Origin: Rhodamnia argentea
Lineage: Eukaryota; Streptophyta; Magnoliopsida; Myrtales; Myrtaceae
Assembly (NCBI RefSeq): GCF_020921035.1
Contig: NC_063157.1
Span: 5,514,501 to 5,578,500, forward strand
Reading direction: 5' to 3'
DNA: 64,000 bases
Positions 23,801-36,487 of this stretch are shown here, one piece after another; positions within the stretch are counted from its first letter, which is position 1; every line of letters begins with the position of its first letter. Below the pieces are notes generated by a model. That model saw only the letters and a list, made by a program, of their open reading frames with translations, did not search any database and was not told the DNA's origin. Position numbers and translations under genes: made by a program.

Positions 23801-26037
23801 GCAATAAGATCCTAAATAGCAAGTAGTTTGGATACTCTGCCTCAAAGTAGGAGCACTAGCATGCTATGGAATATCAAGTATTGAATATGTAGTTAAAACA
23901 TCAGTGAAAGTTAAGTTGATTCCCTTCAGTTCCAGATTGCAAAAGTTCCATAAATAGAATCAGTGATCAAAACCAAGCTTTGCTAGGGGTGGGGTCGGTT
24001 GGTTAAAAAGAACTTTCCTGGCTAGTGTTCTCTACCATACATATGTCAAATTCAAGAAGGTTGGTTGGTTAGATAAATTTTCTGGATTTCATATCCAGAT
24101 CTCTCCTCATCTAACCAGCATCAAAGTCCTCACCGCGATGAATGGTGGACAACAGACACTGATTGTCACTGATTAAGTTAGCAACATTTATACGTATAAG
24201 AACAAGATGGCAATGAAACAGTCTGGATGAGTTGAAGCAGCTGACTCGCATACTTGTCTGAAGGGTTGCTTCCCAATCATAGAAACTCACTCGAGAAACT
24301 TTAAATGGTTGAATTTGGATAGATAAGTCATTAACTCGACAGGAGACGCATCAATAGGTTAATATACCATGTCCACTTTTTGGTGAAATAGATACGAATT
24401 CTACGTGTAAGGTAAGAAGCATAACCACAAGCACTTTCAAAAGCAGATTTTCCTAAGCAAAGACTACAACTTGTTCAGATAACAAAAACCTATTTTCCTT
24501 CGTGGTTGCCCAGGAGGTCCAGATAGTAGCAGAGTATCCAGTTGATTCAGCATCACGGTAGAAGCCCTGCAGCCATCATATACGGATGAGGAAGTGAAAT
24601 GATCTCATTGATCTGATGAAAATTTCCATGTCATGTGGACTGGTTAAGTGCCATTGTGCAAGTAAACATGTTATAAGATGTGGCTTAAAGAAACTCATCA
24701 TGACAGAATTAACCAAGAGAGAACCATACGTCACTTCAGCTTCTGAAAGTTCTTTAGCATGAGTATACAAGTGCTTCAACTTTGACAGCGAGGTATCACC
24801 CAGCTTCTCAACCACCTCAGGGGCTGTATCACCATGCAGAAGATAAAGTCATGGCATTGAAACAGAGTAAATTAGGACGGGTGACAAACAAATCAAATCA
24901 CCGTGTCGCCACAAAAGGCATTTGATCAAAACAGCTTCTACTTTCTCGCCTCTCTGATCATCCTGGAAGGATACCTAGTTTAGTCAAATTTTAATTCATT
25001 GAGCAGTAAAGCTTTTGCCATTTCGATTCTACCTCTAAATTCCAACTTGTAAAAAGTGCACGAAAAGTTAAGTGCCTTAGGTTAAAAGCTTACTAACTGT
25101 TCTAAATCCTACATTATGAGACTATGATAAATTAAACAAAAAATCAACACCATAGGATGTCATCAGCCTGGGCACGAGTGTAAGACCAACTTAAACCAAG
25201 TTGCTATTTCCTCTACAATCTCAGCTAGACTCAGCTAGATTTTCCTGGAATCATTTCAGCTTGCTGATGCCGCTTCTTCCCAACTGAATCAAACGATTCT
25301 TGATAATAACCTCAACTCCCATCTTCAGAGACCACGAGATGGCCAGATTTCGCGATCATTCAACGACAATCAGACAAGCGACACAAACAACCAATTGAAG
25401 ATTCACATTCCACTCAATCACTTACACACGTCAAGGTTTCCAGTTCTACCACCCTTTTAAAAAGTTCACTTAATCAACCCGCTTAAACTCGGGCAAATTA
25501 GATAGGGTTGGACCCCAATATCAGCATCCACAAGCAGCATCGCCCACATTCTCAACTCCGATACTCTCTTGTTACTTCCTAACCCTCCGCGTGCTCTCCG
25601 ACAAGCGATTGCAAGTTAATCCAGACAACTTACATTTCCTTCTCCCAGCTCACTTCCATAGACAAGGAAAAAAAAAAAACACACTTTTTGAAGAATTTTC
25701 AAAAAGGCAAAAATTACGGTAGCTCACCATTTGGAAAAATGGCAAACAAACGCAGCAGCAGCTCACAAAGCACTACTAACTTGGACACTCGATTCAATCA
25801 AAGATCAACACAAATCAAGCCGAAAAAAGACCCCATAACAAGCCAAAATAATAATGGGCAAATCGCATTTTTCCAGAAATTTCTCTCTTCTTCCAGAAAC
25901 TTACTAGTTTGAAGCTTCTTGTGCAATTTGTTGATCTCCACGAGCACATCCTCCTGCTCCTTCTTCAACCGATCGAGCTCCCTCGAGCTCTCCAATATCC
26001 CGGCCATCGCCGTCGACGACATCGCCGTCGACGACAT
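20846..26037 (-). CDS. SGF29: SGF29, tandem-Tudor subunit of the SAGA complex
   Basis: SGF29 tethers the SAGA histone acetyltransferase module to chromatin by reading H3K4 methylation. Nine exons join in frame to 279 aa, matching plant homologues: 25905-26037, 24730-24823, 24490-24566, 23440-23570, 23231-23313, 21870-21923, 21388-21538, 21267-21280, 20846-20948. Residues 14-45 are a coiled-coil-like segment (ELDRLKKEQEDVLVEINKLH). A basic patch DQKRKRMK lies near residue 110. The tandem Tudor occupies about 145-275, with VAARVTEDADKDEWFIVKV, LAVYPGTTALYKATVV and YLLEFDDDEEDGA. Aromatic residues matching the human H3K4me3 cage are present (Tyr225, Tyr232, Phe251). Exon 8 is only 14 nt and supplies R-K-T-E-D. 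The start is taken at MSSTAM, as in homologues; an in-frame ATG 42 bp upstream would add MDEQIKKKKEEEET. The first 15 nt of the CDS are duplicated in tandem. Confidence 0.93.
22526..22718. repeat. 110-bp tandem duplication in an SGF29 intron
   Basis: CATATGCACATGTATGTGAATGG occurs at 22528 and again at 22638, and the following bases (ACCTGTC versus ACCCGTC, then TGATGAGAAAC versus TGAAGAGAAAC) stay alike for about 70 bp. It lies in the long intron between the fifth and sixth coding exons, with no visible effect on splicing. Confidence 0.75.
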
Positions 26038-26671
26038 CGTTTCCTCTTCTTCTTTTTTTTTTTTAATTTGTTCGTCCACTACTCGAACCCCGGAAAGAAA
26101 AAAAATGGAAAAAAAGAAACGAACAAACCAGAAAAACCAAAAAAAAAAACACGACAGGATCGCGGTATTAATTACTCAATCATCAGCAGGAATTTCGCTT
26201 CCGAAATCCTTCGGTTTCAGTTCGATCGGCTTAATGGAGGAGGGTATAAAGAAAAAATCATTAATTTTGGAGAAAACAAAACTGAAAAATTCCCCGAGTT
26301 CCTTCTTCGGCGCTAGCTGACAATAATGTCAAGCCGGTGGTTTTGATGTCTGAAGAAGATGAGGATAAAAAATAAAAAAACAGAAAAATTCGTGGATTAA
26401 AAGGTCTTTCCAAGTGTCGGAGGGTAGAGCTGGCCACCGGCCCACTAAAGAACCGTTCCGAGGCCCTGATGTGGCCTAGCTGGGTAACGGGGCGCGTGCC
26501 CGGGCGAACCGTGGCCGTCGGATTCAGGGGATGATCCGTTCGAGGTAGGGTTGAGTACGGTATGGACGATTCCCATCTTAGAATCGAGAACTACTCATTA
26601 ACCATCGATTTCAATAAAATGAAATTGAAAACCGCCCGTTAATTCGATGGATCCACTCGGGAATCTACTTG
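26038..26671. other. SGF29 5' flank and spacer
   Basis: The first 200-300 bp probably hold the SGF29 leader and promoter (A-rich and CT-rich on the coding strand). Open frames on the + strand are antisense to this leader and have no domain. From 26420 onward the sequence becomes repeat-like. Confidence 0.4.
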
Positions 26672-26895
26672 ATCCCCGTCAAGCAAATGGAGACGGCCGA
26701 GAAGGAGAGAGGGAGGTGATGAAGGCAAGATGCGCGATCGCGTGTGTCGATGAGAATTGAGGCTATGAATTGAGAAAAGGAGATGTCGGGAACCGGATTG
26801 ATCCCGCCAAGTAAATGGAGGTGATCGAGAAGGAGAGAGGGAGGTGATGAAGGGAGGAGTCGCGATCGTGAGTCGATGGGAGTTGAGGCCGTGAG
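26672..26895. repeat. Two-copy degenerate tandem repeat, about 128 bp
   Basis: CAAGCAAATGGAGACGGCCG at about 26679 and CAAGTAAATGGAGGTGATCG at about 26807 begin two units that share GAGAAGGAGAGAGGGAGGTG, a GCGATCG step, GTCGATGRGARTTGAGGC and a final GAAGATG or GGAGATG. The flanks (26440-26660 and 27050-27190) contain GGTTCCG/CGGTTCC-rich sequence that may belong to the same element. Confidence 0.65.
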
Positions 26896-28369
26896 TCGAG
26901 ACACGAAGATGACGACAAAGACGGAGGGACCAAGTGAGAGTGAGATATTGAGAGTCTAAGACGAGAGAGGTTATAAATCGGAATGAGAGTCGAGACGAAT
27001 GTGTTTCAAATTAATATTTTATTTTTTAAAAATCAAATTAAATAGTATATTATATATTTTTGGTCCGAGTAGGCCGGTAAGCGGTTCCAGAAAATCAGAT
27101 CGGTACTCACAGGTTTCAATTGAAGCTCAGAATCGGATTGGTTCCGAGCAGATTTGGTCCGGTTCGGGGCGATTCTCGATTCTTTTGCACATCCCTTGTT
27201 CCGCTAAGAGTGGGACCCAGGATGGGGTTTCGCTTTGGTGCGGGGACTGACTTGTGTTACTATGGCGTGATCGCCCATCATCGTCATTGATCATCGCGTA
27301 TGATAGACCGACGTGATTTATAGTGGGCCGCCGATCTTCGCCACGTGTCATGAAGAATGAGAGGCGGTGTCGGGATCCCGCGGCCATTAAACGCTTGGAT
27401 TTCTTTTGGCCACCAATCGGGCGCATGGATTTTGGAAGTGTAAATCAACGGAACTTCTATTTTTGGCAAAACAGAATTTGGAAACTGACAAATAATTAAT
27501 AATTATTTTCATTACAATTTATATTTCATGACCCAATAATTGCGTTCGCATTTGTGGCAATAAGTAAACGTAATTTGCGCTTTGTAGCGACCCATAAAAA
27601 TGACAATCTTTACGAATACCTCGGGAAAGTTAAAATTTCTCGACAAAGAACTTGTTCAAGAAGACAAAGAACTTGTTCTAGGGATGACGAGAAATTTGCA
27701 TTTGATGGGTACGTGCTCCAATAGATTGTTCAAGTGGTAAAACTGTTTGCTCTCTTCGCTCAATGTTTAACATTTTAAATTGCCGCATTTGCACATTTTC
27801 TTGGGACACCGTCGGGATCACGGACCTGCGTATCTTCAATGATCAACCGGTACATGTTGAAAAATGGAAAAGGATTAATCGGATAATCAAAAAGTCTCCA
27901 ATACCTCGTTATAGAAAAGGGGTCTATAGAAAATGTTTTAGCCAATGAAAAGCTGTCTAATATCCTTTTATCAAAAAATAGAGGCGCGCTAAAAGTGGAT
28001 GAGTTAAAAACAATTGGAAGAAAAATCATTAACATAGGCAACTCTATCAGACCAAGCAACTCCCCACACGACAGGTTAGGACAGGAGTAACTTCTTCCGG
28101 TCAGAGGAAAAAAAAAACCGACAAAAAGAGGACTTCCATAAAAATAAAATAAAATAAAAAGTTGTTGTCCAACTTCAATAAATGGAGTACAATCTCCTCT
28201 ATAACGGCAAAAGACCAAAAAAAGAAAAAAACTCCTCTATGAATCTACACATGCATAGACATGGTGATAGGAAGAACAAGGCAAAAACAATCACATGCAC
28301 AAAGACTCCTCATTTCTAGGAGAAAACGGTTCTTGATGATTGGATCTTCCATGGAGGAAATGAAGAATT
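26896..28369. other. Spacer between SGF29 and the TruB gene
   Basis: No gene recognised. 27050-27190 is rich in CGGTTC/GGTCCG words in a repeat-like style. 27470-28350 is AT-rich; its right end probably includes the 3' UTR of the minus-strand TruB gene. Confidence 0.35.
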
Positions 28370-31300
28370 CTAAAAGTATCCCTTGGCAATGGCCTCTTCT
28401 AAATCCTTGAAGTCCCAAGCGTCATCAGCAGAATATTGCCCTGGAAAAGAACAGAACAAGAATTCGTCTCTGACACGTTGGTTCACTGGGCATTTAGCAG
28501 GAGCAGGTCCACAATTGTAATCCACATTCTCTGGAAAAGGTGATTAATCTACTGATAGCATCTAGTGACATGAACGAGAAATACACAAAACATCACCAAA
28601 TTGCTGCATACGGCGCGACCTTCCCCCGTGCCCGGAAGTCCAAAGTGTAGAACGAAAAACCCAACAAAAAATTGCAAGTAAGACAGTTATCGAGATAACA
28701 TACCGCCTCATGCTCAACCTCTACATTACTTGGAAAAAACAATTACCATGGCTTAAATCAACATTCAAAAGAAGCTCAGAAGTGACTTTACCTATTAAGT
28801 CTCTCTTCAGAGCAGTTAAATGAGCGCAGCTGCAATTTCAAGATTCAAAAGCAGTAAACACTTTGAACACTGTTGTTCAAAAAGGAATGGTGCAAAAAAT
28901 TTCATTTTCAGTTGTGATTCATCAGAGGATCGTAGAGATTAGAAAGTTGGTAAATACCTGCCGAGGTTCTTTGCAAAATCAGCGCACAAAGAACGGATGT
29001 ATGTCCCTTTTGAACACGTTACCCTAAAAATCAGATTTTGTCTGCGAAGAAAGAAATAGGAAAAAGAAGGCCTGATTACATAACGTGAAACGGTATAAAT
29101 ACATAAACAGGTCATCTGTTGTCACTTGAGGACTTAAAGTTTTATTTTTGTCAATTGAGGACTTAAGGTCCTTAAAATACCAAAATCAAATTTTAAGCTT
29201 GCTTTTTATGAAATCTAGGTATCGGAAATCCCATGTGGATCCCGCGTTGAACATTTGATCATTCGCCATGCGTCATTTCTGATGTCTGATTTGCACGAAC
29301 GGTGAACTTGAGACCTGATTGTGGTTATTTCGAACTTTTAAGTCCTCAATCAACCAACAGCCATAACCTTAAGTCTAATTTCTGTACTTATCCCAACTTA
29401 AAACCATAGAAGTCAATGCATTTCCCCAGAAAATAATGTTCAAAGACTGAAAGGCTATTACTGAAAACCTCTCTGGAACACTAGAATCAATAAGATGATA
29501 TTTCTGATGAGAGGAGTGGTGAAAATCGTCATATTGGAGCACTATGACTCCCATTCCACACACAGTTTCAAGCCATTTCAGCCTTACATCAGAAAAGACA
29601 TCCTTCAGTGCGAGAAAGAAGAAGCCCAGGTAGCAGATATACAATTTCAATCAGAGATGTCTATGTGTAGAGAGTAATTGCTCAACTTTTTTGTGAACAT
29701 CAATCTTAAAATGTATGATCACAATGTTCATCTTCACTAATCTTTAAGCTTAACAAAGAATGAGCTTCCAGCCTTCCATTAACTACTTCTCCCATTCTTG
29801 AAGACAATGTAAATTCGACAAAGGTTTAGACATTTAGTTGATCTTAGTGGCGCACTTTCTTCCTTTCAGGATAACATTGTAAAAGTGCCGTTGATTGCCA
29901 TCTTAGAAAAAGCTCGGTTAATTCACACACTACACTGGCCAAATAAAAAGATTTGCATGAGACACAAAATTAGCACGATTTCTAGCTTTCTTTTTTCACA
30001 TTTAATAATGGACATCAAGATGCTAAATGCACAAGAAAGTTAGGCATATCCAAAGTGTGTTCAAATTTCAAGACAATAAGTGGAGTTGCTTCAATAAAAA
30101 AAGAAAGAGAAAAACCTGTCCTCCAGGCTGCGCTCAATGTCAAATTTGAGTATTGAAATCCTTCTTGGTGAAAGTTCAACAGTTTCTCCTCTCCTTGCTT
30201 TCTCGTACATTTTTTCTCCACCAACCTATGCAGAACAAAAACAGTAAAACAATTTCAGCAAAATGCCAGTGCCATACACTTAATAGAATGCATAGGATAT
30301 ATCAAATATTAATTATATTGTCATCTACCACAATGGTCACGTTAGGGTACTACTGTTATCAAAGACTGCACCATAAGAGTTCTGGACATCAATGAATATG
30401 CCCAATGCATGTTTAAACAAAAGCACCATTAATCATCCATGTACTAGATCCAAAGAGATGATAGTTAATTGTTCACTTACTTTTATGGCCGAAAACATTG
30501 GTGGGACTTGCCAGATCTCTCCAAGAAAGGACGCCGCAGTTCTCTTTATATCTCCATCCTTGATGTGCTCCCAAGGTTCACGCTGGATGATCTAACAAAG
30601 GAGGTGACCAGCTTCAGTGTTAGTTGTATAACATTACCATCAACCACTTAAAAAAAGGATGAGGACAAAAGGATGGCAGTCATAAAAGAGGCTTTTCCCC
30701 ACATTCCGAAACACCCCCACTAAGTACGACAACGAAGTAAGACAAAACAAAAAAATCATTGTACTCATTAGAGGCACTTATTTGTGTATTCTTAAACATG
30801 AGTATAGTACATAAACACTAAAGTGACAGGTCCTTGTTAGAGAGAATATTCATACTGGCGAATCAGCGTCCAAAGTTGATGTGGCCTCTCCTAAACGGAA
30901 AACCCCGCTATAACCCTTTACCATACCCTGATATCTGCAACAACCATGTTTGTAAAGTTCCAACCAAGTTTTCTCATTGCAATTTACCATGAAAAGATTC
31001 ACTTACAATCATATATACAATCAACTAAAGGACCATAAAAATCTCTCTCTAAAAAGGCTAAACAGAAGAAGGTTCATATCTTACGTTTCCACTAGCTTGG
31101 TAGCTTTACCCACACATACAATTAACAATCCAGTTGCCATAGGATCAAGAGTACCAGCATGCCCAACCTATAACAGAAATAGAAGAGTAAGAAGGAAAAG
31201 CACGCTAATCTTCCAGGAAGCACCAAGATGGAACATCAGTAACAAGTGGGCACCTTTTTTACTTTGACCAGACGTCGAAGCTTCCCACAAACTGTGAATG

Positions 31301-33056
31301 AAGTCCAACCTGTATTGCAATGAAAAATCGTAAGATTGAATATTTATAGGTACTAAAGGGTAGTTATCTTGCACTTGATGTGAAAATGACTCCAGATACT
31401 TTGTAAACTCCAAGATGTGCCGAATCGACACAAACACAATGTGCAACAACCATAGTATATAAACAAATGAATCCAGAAAAAAAATCGTCTCACAGAGCTA
31501 ATACTTCTTCATATTTAGTTAGAATACTTCTTCATAAGCGCATACAGATTACAAGCAGCAGGAATTCCTTATCCAAATAAAAGGAGTAAACTATAGCCCA
31601 GCACAAATAATAGGAAGAATGCAGGGCAAACAAAGTACGTCAGTAAACAAAAATAAAGTCCCTTCATTATCTAAGGAGAGAGGCCACAAGCCCACAATCA
31701 GCCAATGTAACATCTTGAACTTTATACATCTCTACCCGCTATTTCACATGTCTTCTCTTGCTATTGCATGGGCGCAAGCACCCAAGAATCTTTCGAGAAT
31801 GGCTCAAGGACTTGATTGACACCCCATCCATTTTAAGTTTGCACATAAACGAAAGAGGATGCTTGCTGCTACATCAAACCGGTAAACAAAATAAAATGAG
31901 CCACTTCAGAGTTCAGCCATCCCTGGATACTAAATGTGCACCTATCAGTCCATGCTCTCACGAAAATTAAACCAAAATCTCATTTAGGTTACCATGTCAA
32001 GTTAGTCTCTGAAACGGTAGGGGCACAGGTTTCACTCGCACTTTTAGACATTCAATTCAGTTAATTAGTTAACGACCCACCTTTGGGTTTGTTTATCAAA
32101 ACCACTGTTCCATAAGGCCCGTCCCATCTTGGAGGAAGCTCAGTACTCCTAGTCAAAACATAAGGCTCGCCATCACTCACCACATTTTTCTCACCGGGGA
32201 CTTTCTTCAAACACTTGAAGAACTCCTCAACCTTCTTCTCCATCACATCCTTCTTCCCAGCGTCCCTCGTCAAATCATCGCCATCCTTCTTCTCCTCCTC
32301 AAAGAACACCAACCTCTTATCCTCCATTTTTTCCTTACCCTCATTCACCCTCCTCTTATCCTTCTTCCCTTTGGCTTCCGCATTTCCCTTCGACCCAGCA
32401 CTCTCTCCAGGCTCGACGAACGCCTTATCGAGGCAATGTTCGGGGAAATACTTCTTCTCCAGCTGATACACCATCTTGTAATGCTTGTCCTTCTCCCAAG
32501 GATAAGCGAACGCATCGTAGAAGTACAACTCCTCCTCTCTCTTGTGCAACCTATGAAACTCCGCCACCTCAGGCTTCAACTCCACAAACCCACCCTCCGC
32601 CTCACTCCGCCGCCTCTCGTCCTCAGAATCAGACCCGTACATCCTCTTCAACCTCTTGCTGTAATACTTCCTCTTGGACTTGTCCATCTCGGAATTTGCC
32701 TCCGGCGAGAGCTTCCGGTCCGCCCAGTCGTCAAACCCGAGCTCGACGTCGGGCTTTTCGGAGGCGTCCGTCTCGGGGGCGCAGCTCTCGTCGCCGGGCC
32801 TGCCGAGCCGGGGGCGAGTCCTGGCGAGCGAGGACTGAGTTGGGCGGTTGACGATGAGGTCGTACTGGAGAGGGTAGGGGGTGGAGGTGGTGGAGAAGAA
32901 ATGGGGCAGCGCGGAGGGAAACGAGGACGACGAGGAAGACGAGAGAGCGAGAACGGCCGTGTTGGGGATACAGAGAGAGGGCGGAGAGGGGGTAGGAGAC
33001 ACGATTGGGCGGAGGAAGATGAGGGATTTGTGGGTGAGAGAGAGCGATTTCGCCAT
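28370..33056 (-). CDS. TruB-family tRNA pseudouridine synthase, probably organellar
   Basis: The TruB family converts U55 of tRNA to pseudouridine. Nine exons join in frame to 535 aa: 32081-33056, 31254-31309, 31085-31167, 30856-30934, 30481-30591, 30116-30225, 28958-29041, 28792-28829, 28370-28440. The catalytic domain begins at VVLINKPKGWTSF and has the hallmark GHAGTLDPMATGLLIV, whose Asp is the catalytic residue, then VKGYSGVFRLGEATSTLDAD, VPPMFSAIKVGGEKMYEKAR and RVTCSKGTYIRSLCADF. About 320 N-terminal residues precede it: a Ser/Pro-rich, basic stretch at 1-45 suiting an organelle transit peptide, then a highly charged region. Plant homologues share this layout. ATG 33056 (AGCCATGGCG) is chosen; an in-frame ATG at 33092 is possible. 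The intron between the sixth and seventh exons (29042-30115) holds repeat-like sequence. Organellar targeting is inferred. Confidence 0.93.
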
Positions 33057-35547
33057 GGCTGAACAGTGCTGCGATGCAGGAGGTTCGTTCAAGATTCAAG
33101 CCAAGCCCGCGAAGGGTTTTTTAGCATGGCGAAGGAGGAGGAGGAGGACCGAGACGGTGTGTACCGTCCACCTCCGCCGCCTGCTTTTGAACTTGGTTCG
33201 AATGGAAGTCGAAACTCCTCCCTCCTGGAGGAGATGGACAGAACCAGTCGACGAGACTTCTCCTGGGCCTGATCTGACGGAACTGGAGATCTTGGACCCC
33301 AACTCCATTACCCAGCCCACGCCAGACCCAGATGAATTTCGGCGAACCAGGGACATACCCGACCACATACCATGATGTAACGACCCGACGGTCTAGTGGG
33401 TCCCGCGCTCTCGAGACACCGCGAGCGAATGCGACACGTGGCTACGCTACGGAATCCCAGGTGGGCGATTGGGACGACACCCAAGAGCCGAGCCACAACA
33501 ATTTAATGTCTAGATCCTCCAACCCTCCCTCCCTCCCTCCCTCCCTCCCTCTCTAAGTTCGTACTTTAGGTTACACATCATTCCAATCTTCATAATAAAC
33601 AAACAAACAAACCCTTCATGCATTTTCTGTCGATTTATACGACCCAAGTGCCTGCAATTCGCGTGTGCCGGACTTTCGTCGTACGGTGCGATGCACCGCG
33701 AACGGTTGCGCCGTCCATTCGGTTGATGGGGATCGAATTATTTTCGGCCAAGTGCTTCTCGGCATTGAAATAATTTGGCATTCTCGAAATTATTGAGTGT
33801 TTGTTCAGCCGTGAGTTTTTTGGCTTGTCCCGTTGCGCAAAGGAAAAAGAAATGAATTTCGTGAAAACTACTTTCTTGTATGCAAAAGGCGAAATAACAC
33901 GAATGATCTTTGAAATTTGGCTCAATGTACGGTGACATCCATAAAATTTTTAATTTATTCAATGTGGCCGTTGAACTTCAATATAATATGCGATGTCATG
34001 CTCGAATTTTCGACTTGTTCAGTTTAGTGTGGTCCGTGTACTTTCGGTTCATGTTCAATTTAGTTTATGGATCGTATGAAAAATAATCAATGCTGTCCTT
34101 AAACTTGAATAAATAGTAAAATGACATTTGAATATTTTCGCACGACCTAGGAACTAGATTGAAAATTTATTAGAAGCTCGGTAATCACTTTGAATAGATT
34201 AAAAGTCCAAATAACAACATTATATGTTGGGCTAAAGTTTAGATAAACAAGTTAAAAATACAGAGACCCATTTATGTAATTATCTTTATATAAAAAGCCA
34301 TCCTCGACTTATCTATAATGAACGAATGTCGGAAATATCCGACATGACATCGATCAATCTACTTTCGGACGGCTTATGCTTGATCGGCTTCGTAATTAAC
34401 ACGTTAATTCGACCTTTTTTGTCTTTTTCTTTTTTTGCCTTCTCACTTTGAATAAAACTGTGGACCACGTAACAAGAGAACATATTCGATTTCGTTCATT
34501 TTCTCTTATGGAAAGGTGCTTTCATTTTATTTTATTGCAAAAAGTGATGGTACAAATCACCGTGAATTTGGGAGATTCCGCGATTCTCTTTCACACGTGC
34601 CTCTCGATGTCATGCCGCATCGGGGCGTGAAATAACTTTGACCAGAGACACGTGTGCCAAAGCCATCAGTAACCAAAGGTATCTACATATTTTTGACCAA
34701 AAGACAGGTCATAAACACGACGTTAAAAAAAAATAGGCAAATAAAAAGCGTTTTCCTATGTTTATCTTCAGATAAGTGTCCTATCCTGTCGTGCCATGAC
34801 TTTTAACTGAGAATCCTTTCAATTACGATTTGAGATAGCATAGTCACCGGACACAAGATACCTTCAAATTTCCAGAATTCTCATGTCACGCTTCGATAAA
34901 TTAAAAAAAAAAAAAAAAAAAACCCAACTTCAATATTCGCCGTCCCCTTTATAAATAATCGCTCGTCATGAGAAAAATCAAAGAAAAATTTCCCAAAATG
35001 GATATGAAAATTCGTAAACCGAAGACATCACCAAAAAAAAAAAAAGAGAGAGAGAGGAGAACAAATTCACAGCAGCAACCAAAAAAATTGGTGATATTTT
35101 TATCCAATTCTTTATTATTATTATTATTTGTGTTTGTTTATGTCTTCTTCTTGTTTTCGTGTTTGTGAATTTGTGAAGCACTTGGCATCGAAGCATAAGA
35201 GAATATGCTTTCCGCCTTCGTTTCCCACCACAAGAATTTTCTAGGAAGTTGCTCCGAACGTCGACGAATCGTTCCAGTTCCAAATCTCAAGTGGGACGTG
35301 GACAAGCAGCTATAGCTATCGTAGCCCGCACACAATCCTTCCACTTAGAAAACGTCGTATCTACCAAAAAAAAAAAAAAAACAACCACGTCAGACAAGAA
35401 AGGCTATTTCCTAATTCGTGGAAAGTTGCATTTTTGTCGTTCTGTCAGACCCGCCACGTTCTCATCGAATTTGGATGACGAATACGTCGGCACAAATGGA
35501 AGGTCGGTCGATGATGCATAGGTATCGGCCTAACAGATTTTCGATAT
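33057..35547. other. Spacer, repeat-rich, no gene recognised
   Basis: The start is the TruB promoter region. A (CTCC)n microsatellite lies at about 33522-33552 and an (ACAA)n run at 33597-33611. From 33890 to 34090 the text repeats phrases such as TTCAATTTAG/TTCAGTTTAG in the style of plant Mutator-like MITEs, but ends could not be fixed. 34968-35340 has short overlapping frames on both strands and a TTATTATTATT run; none looks like a protein. Confidence 0.35.
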
Positions 35548-35960
35548 CTTAGGACTTGTATGATTACATTCTTTGAAAAATATTTTTATTTCGAAAGTGT
35601 TTTCGAAATACTTTCGAAACGGAAACGCGTATGATTGAAAGATGTTTCAAAAGTGTTCCAAAAAAAGAAACACTTTTGAAGCCAAAAAAGAAACAAAGAA
35701 AAAATTATTTCTGAATTTTAAAACACTTTTTAAAATATAACTCGAGGGCAAGCTCGTGCAAGTCGCCACCGCCCACCATCGTCGGCGAGGAGCTGAAATG
35801 GTCACCGGCCACCCGCCGTCGTCGGTTGCGGATCATTCCTTTTGGTGAAAAAAGTATTTTTTTTTTTTTTTGTATTTGCCAAACGCGTTTCTATTCCCGG
35901 AAATCGTAGCCGGGAACGTAAACACAAAAAAATATTTCTGTTCCAAATATGTTCTTAGGA
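35548..35960. mobile_element. Possible hAT-like non-autonomous element
   Basis: The left part (TTAGGACTTGTATGATTACA) and the reverse complement of the right part (CCTAAGAACATATTTGGAAC) are loosely similar, and a GC-rich CACCGCCCACCATCGTCGGC core sits in otherwise AT-rich flanks. The style resembles the better-defined element at 58741-59527. Exact ends and a target duplication are not established. Confidence 0.35.
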
Positions 35961-35988
35961 ACAGAGACGTTACCATATGCAACTTTAA

Positions 35989-36487
35989 CCTCCGTTTATT
36001 TCGTTCTTCTAATCGATATAAAAGATCATTTTTTTAAATATTTATCTCTTGTGAAACGAACTAGCCATAGATTAAAAAAAATACCGTGATTTATTATTCG
36101 GCACACAATACCCAAAAGAGAAAAGACATTATATGTTAAAATATTTAAGTGTCGAACAAGGTTATGGATTAAAAATTTGAGAGCGACATTTTGTGAGATG
36201 TTCTGAATTAAGATCTTTTTGAGTTCATTATTCGCATTCCTTACGATATTAGTTTCTTTCATGAAAAATCAGTGATGTAAAAAATATTTTTCTAAAGGCG
36301 GTCGCTTCTTTCGCTTGGGATAATTATTAAATGAAAATTATTTTCATTATCGACAGATATTTATGTCTCAATATTCTTGTTAACAATAAAAATATTATTG
36401 GTGCGTTTATTTTCATGAGCGGTACTGACGATATTTTTTAGAGAAATATTTTTCAAATCGATCGTTTTTTGCAAAATGAACGGAGCC
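35989..36487. mobile_element. Inverted-repeat element related to 1351-1556
   Basis: The left end CCTCCGTTTATTTCGTTC and the reverse complement of the right end, GGCTCCGTTCATTTTGC, match imperfectly. The interior GAAAATTATTTTCATTATCG resembles GAAAATCATTTTCATTATCA in the element at 1351-1556. There is no coding sequence. An internal second left-end-like sequence near 36298 suggests nesting. Confidence 0.45.

Noticed and set aside
25909-26320. Two overlapping + strand frames of about 135 codons
   Set aside because: They are antisense to SGF29 exon 1 and its leader and consist of poly-Ser/Phe and Lys/Asn-rich low complexity.
32436-33062. 208-codon open frame on the + strand
   Set aside because: It is antisense to TruB exon 1, whose frame carries the family's N-terminal region; its Leu/Arg-rich text is a codon shadow with no domain.
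33522-33552. (CTCC)n run as a CRISPR-like or regulatory array
   Set aside because: Simple 4-bp microsatellite with no spacers.
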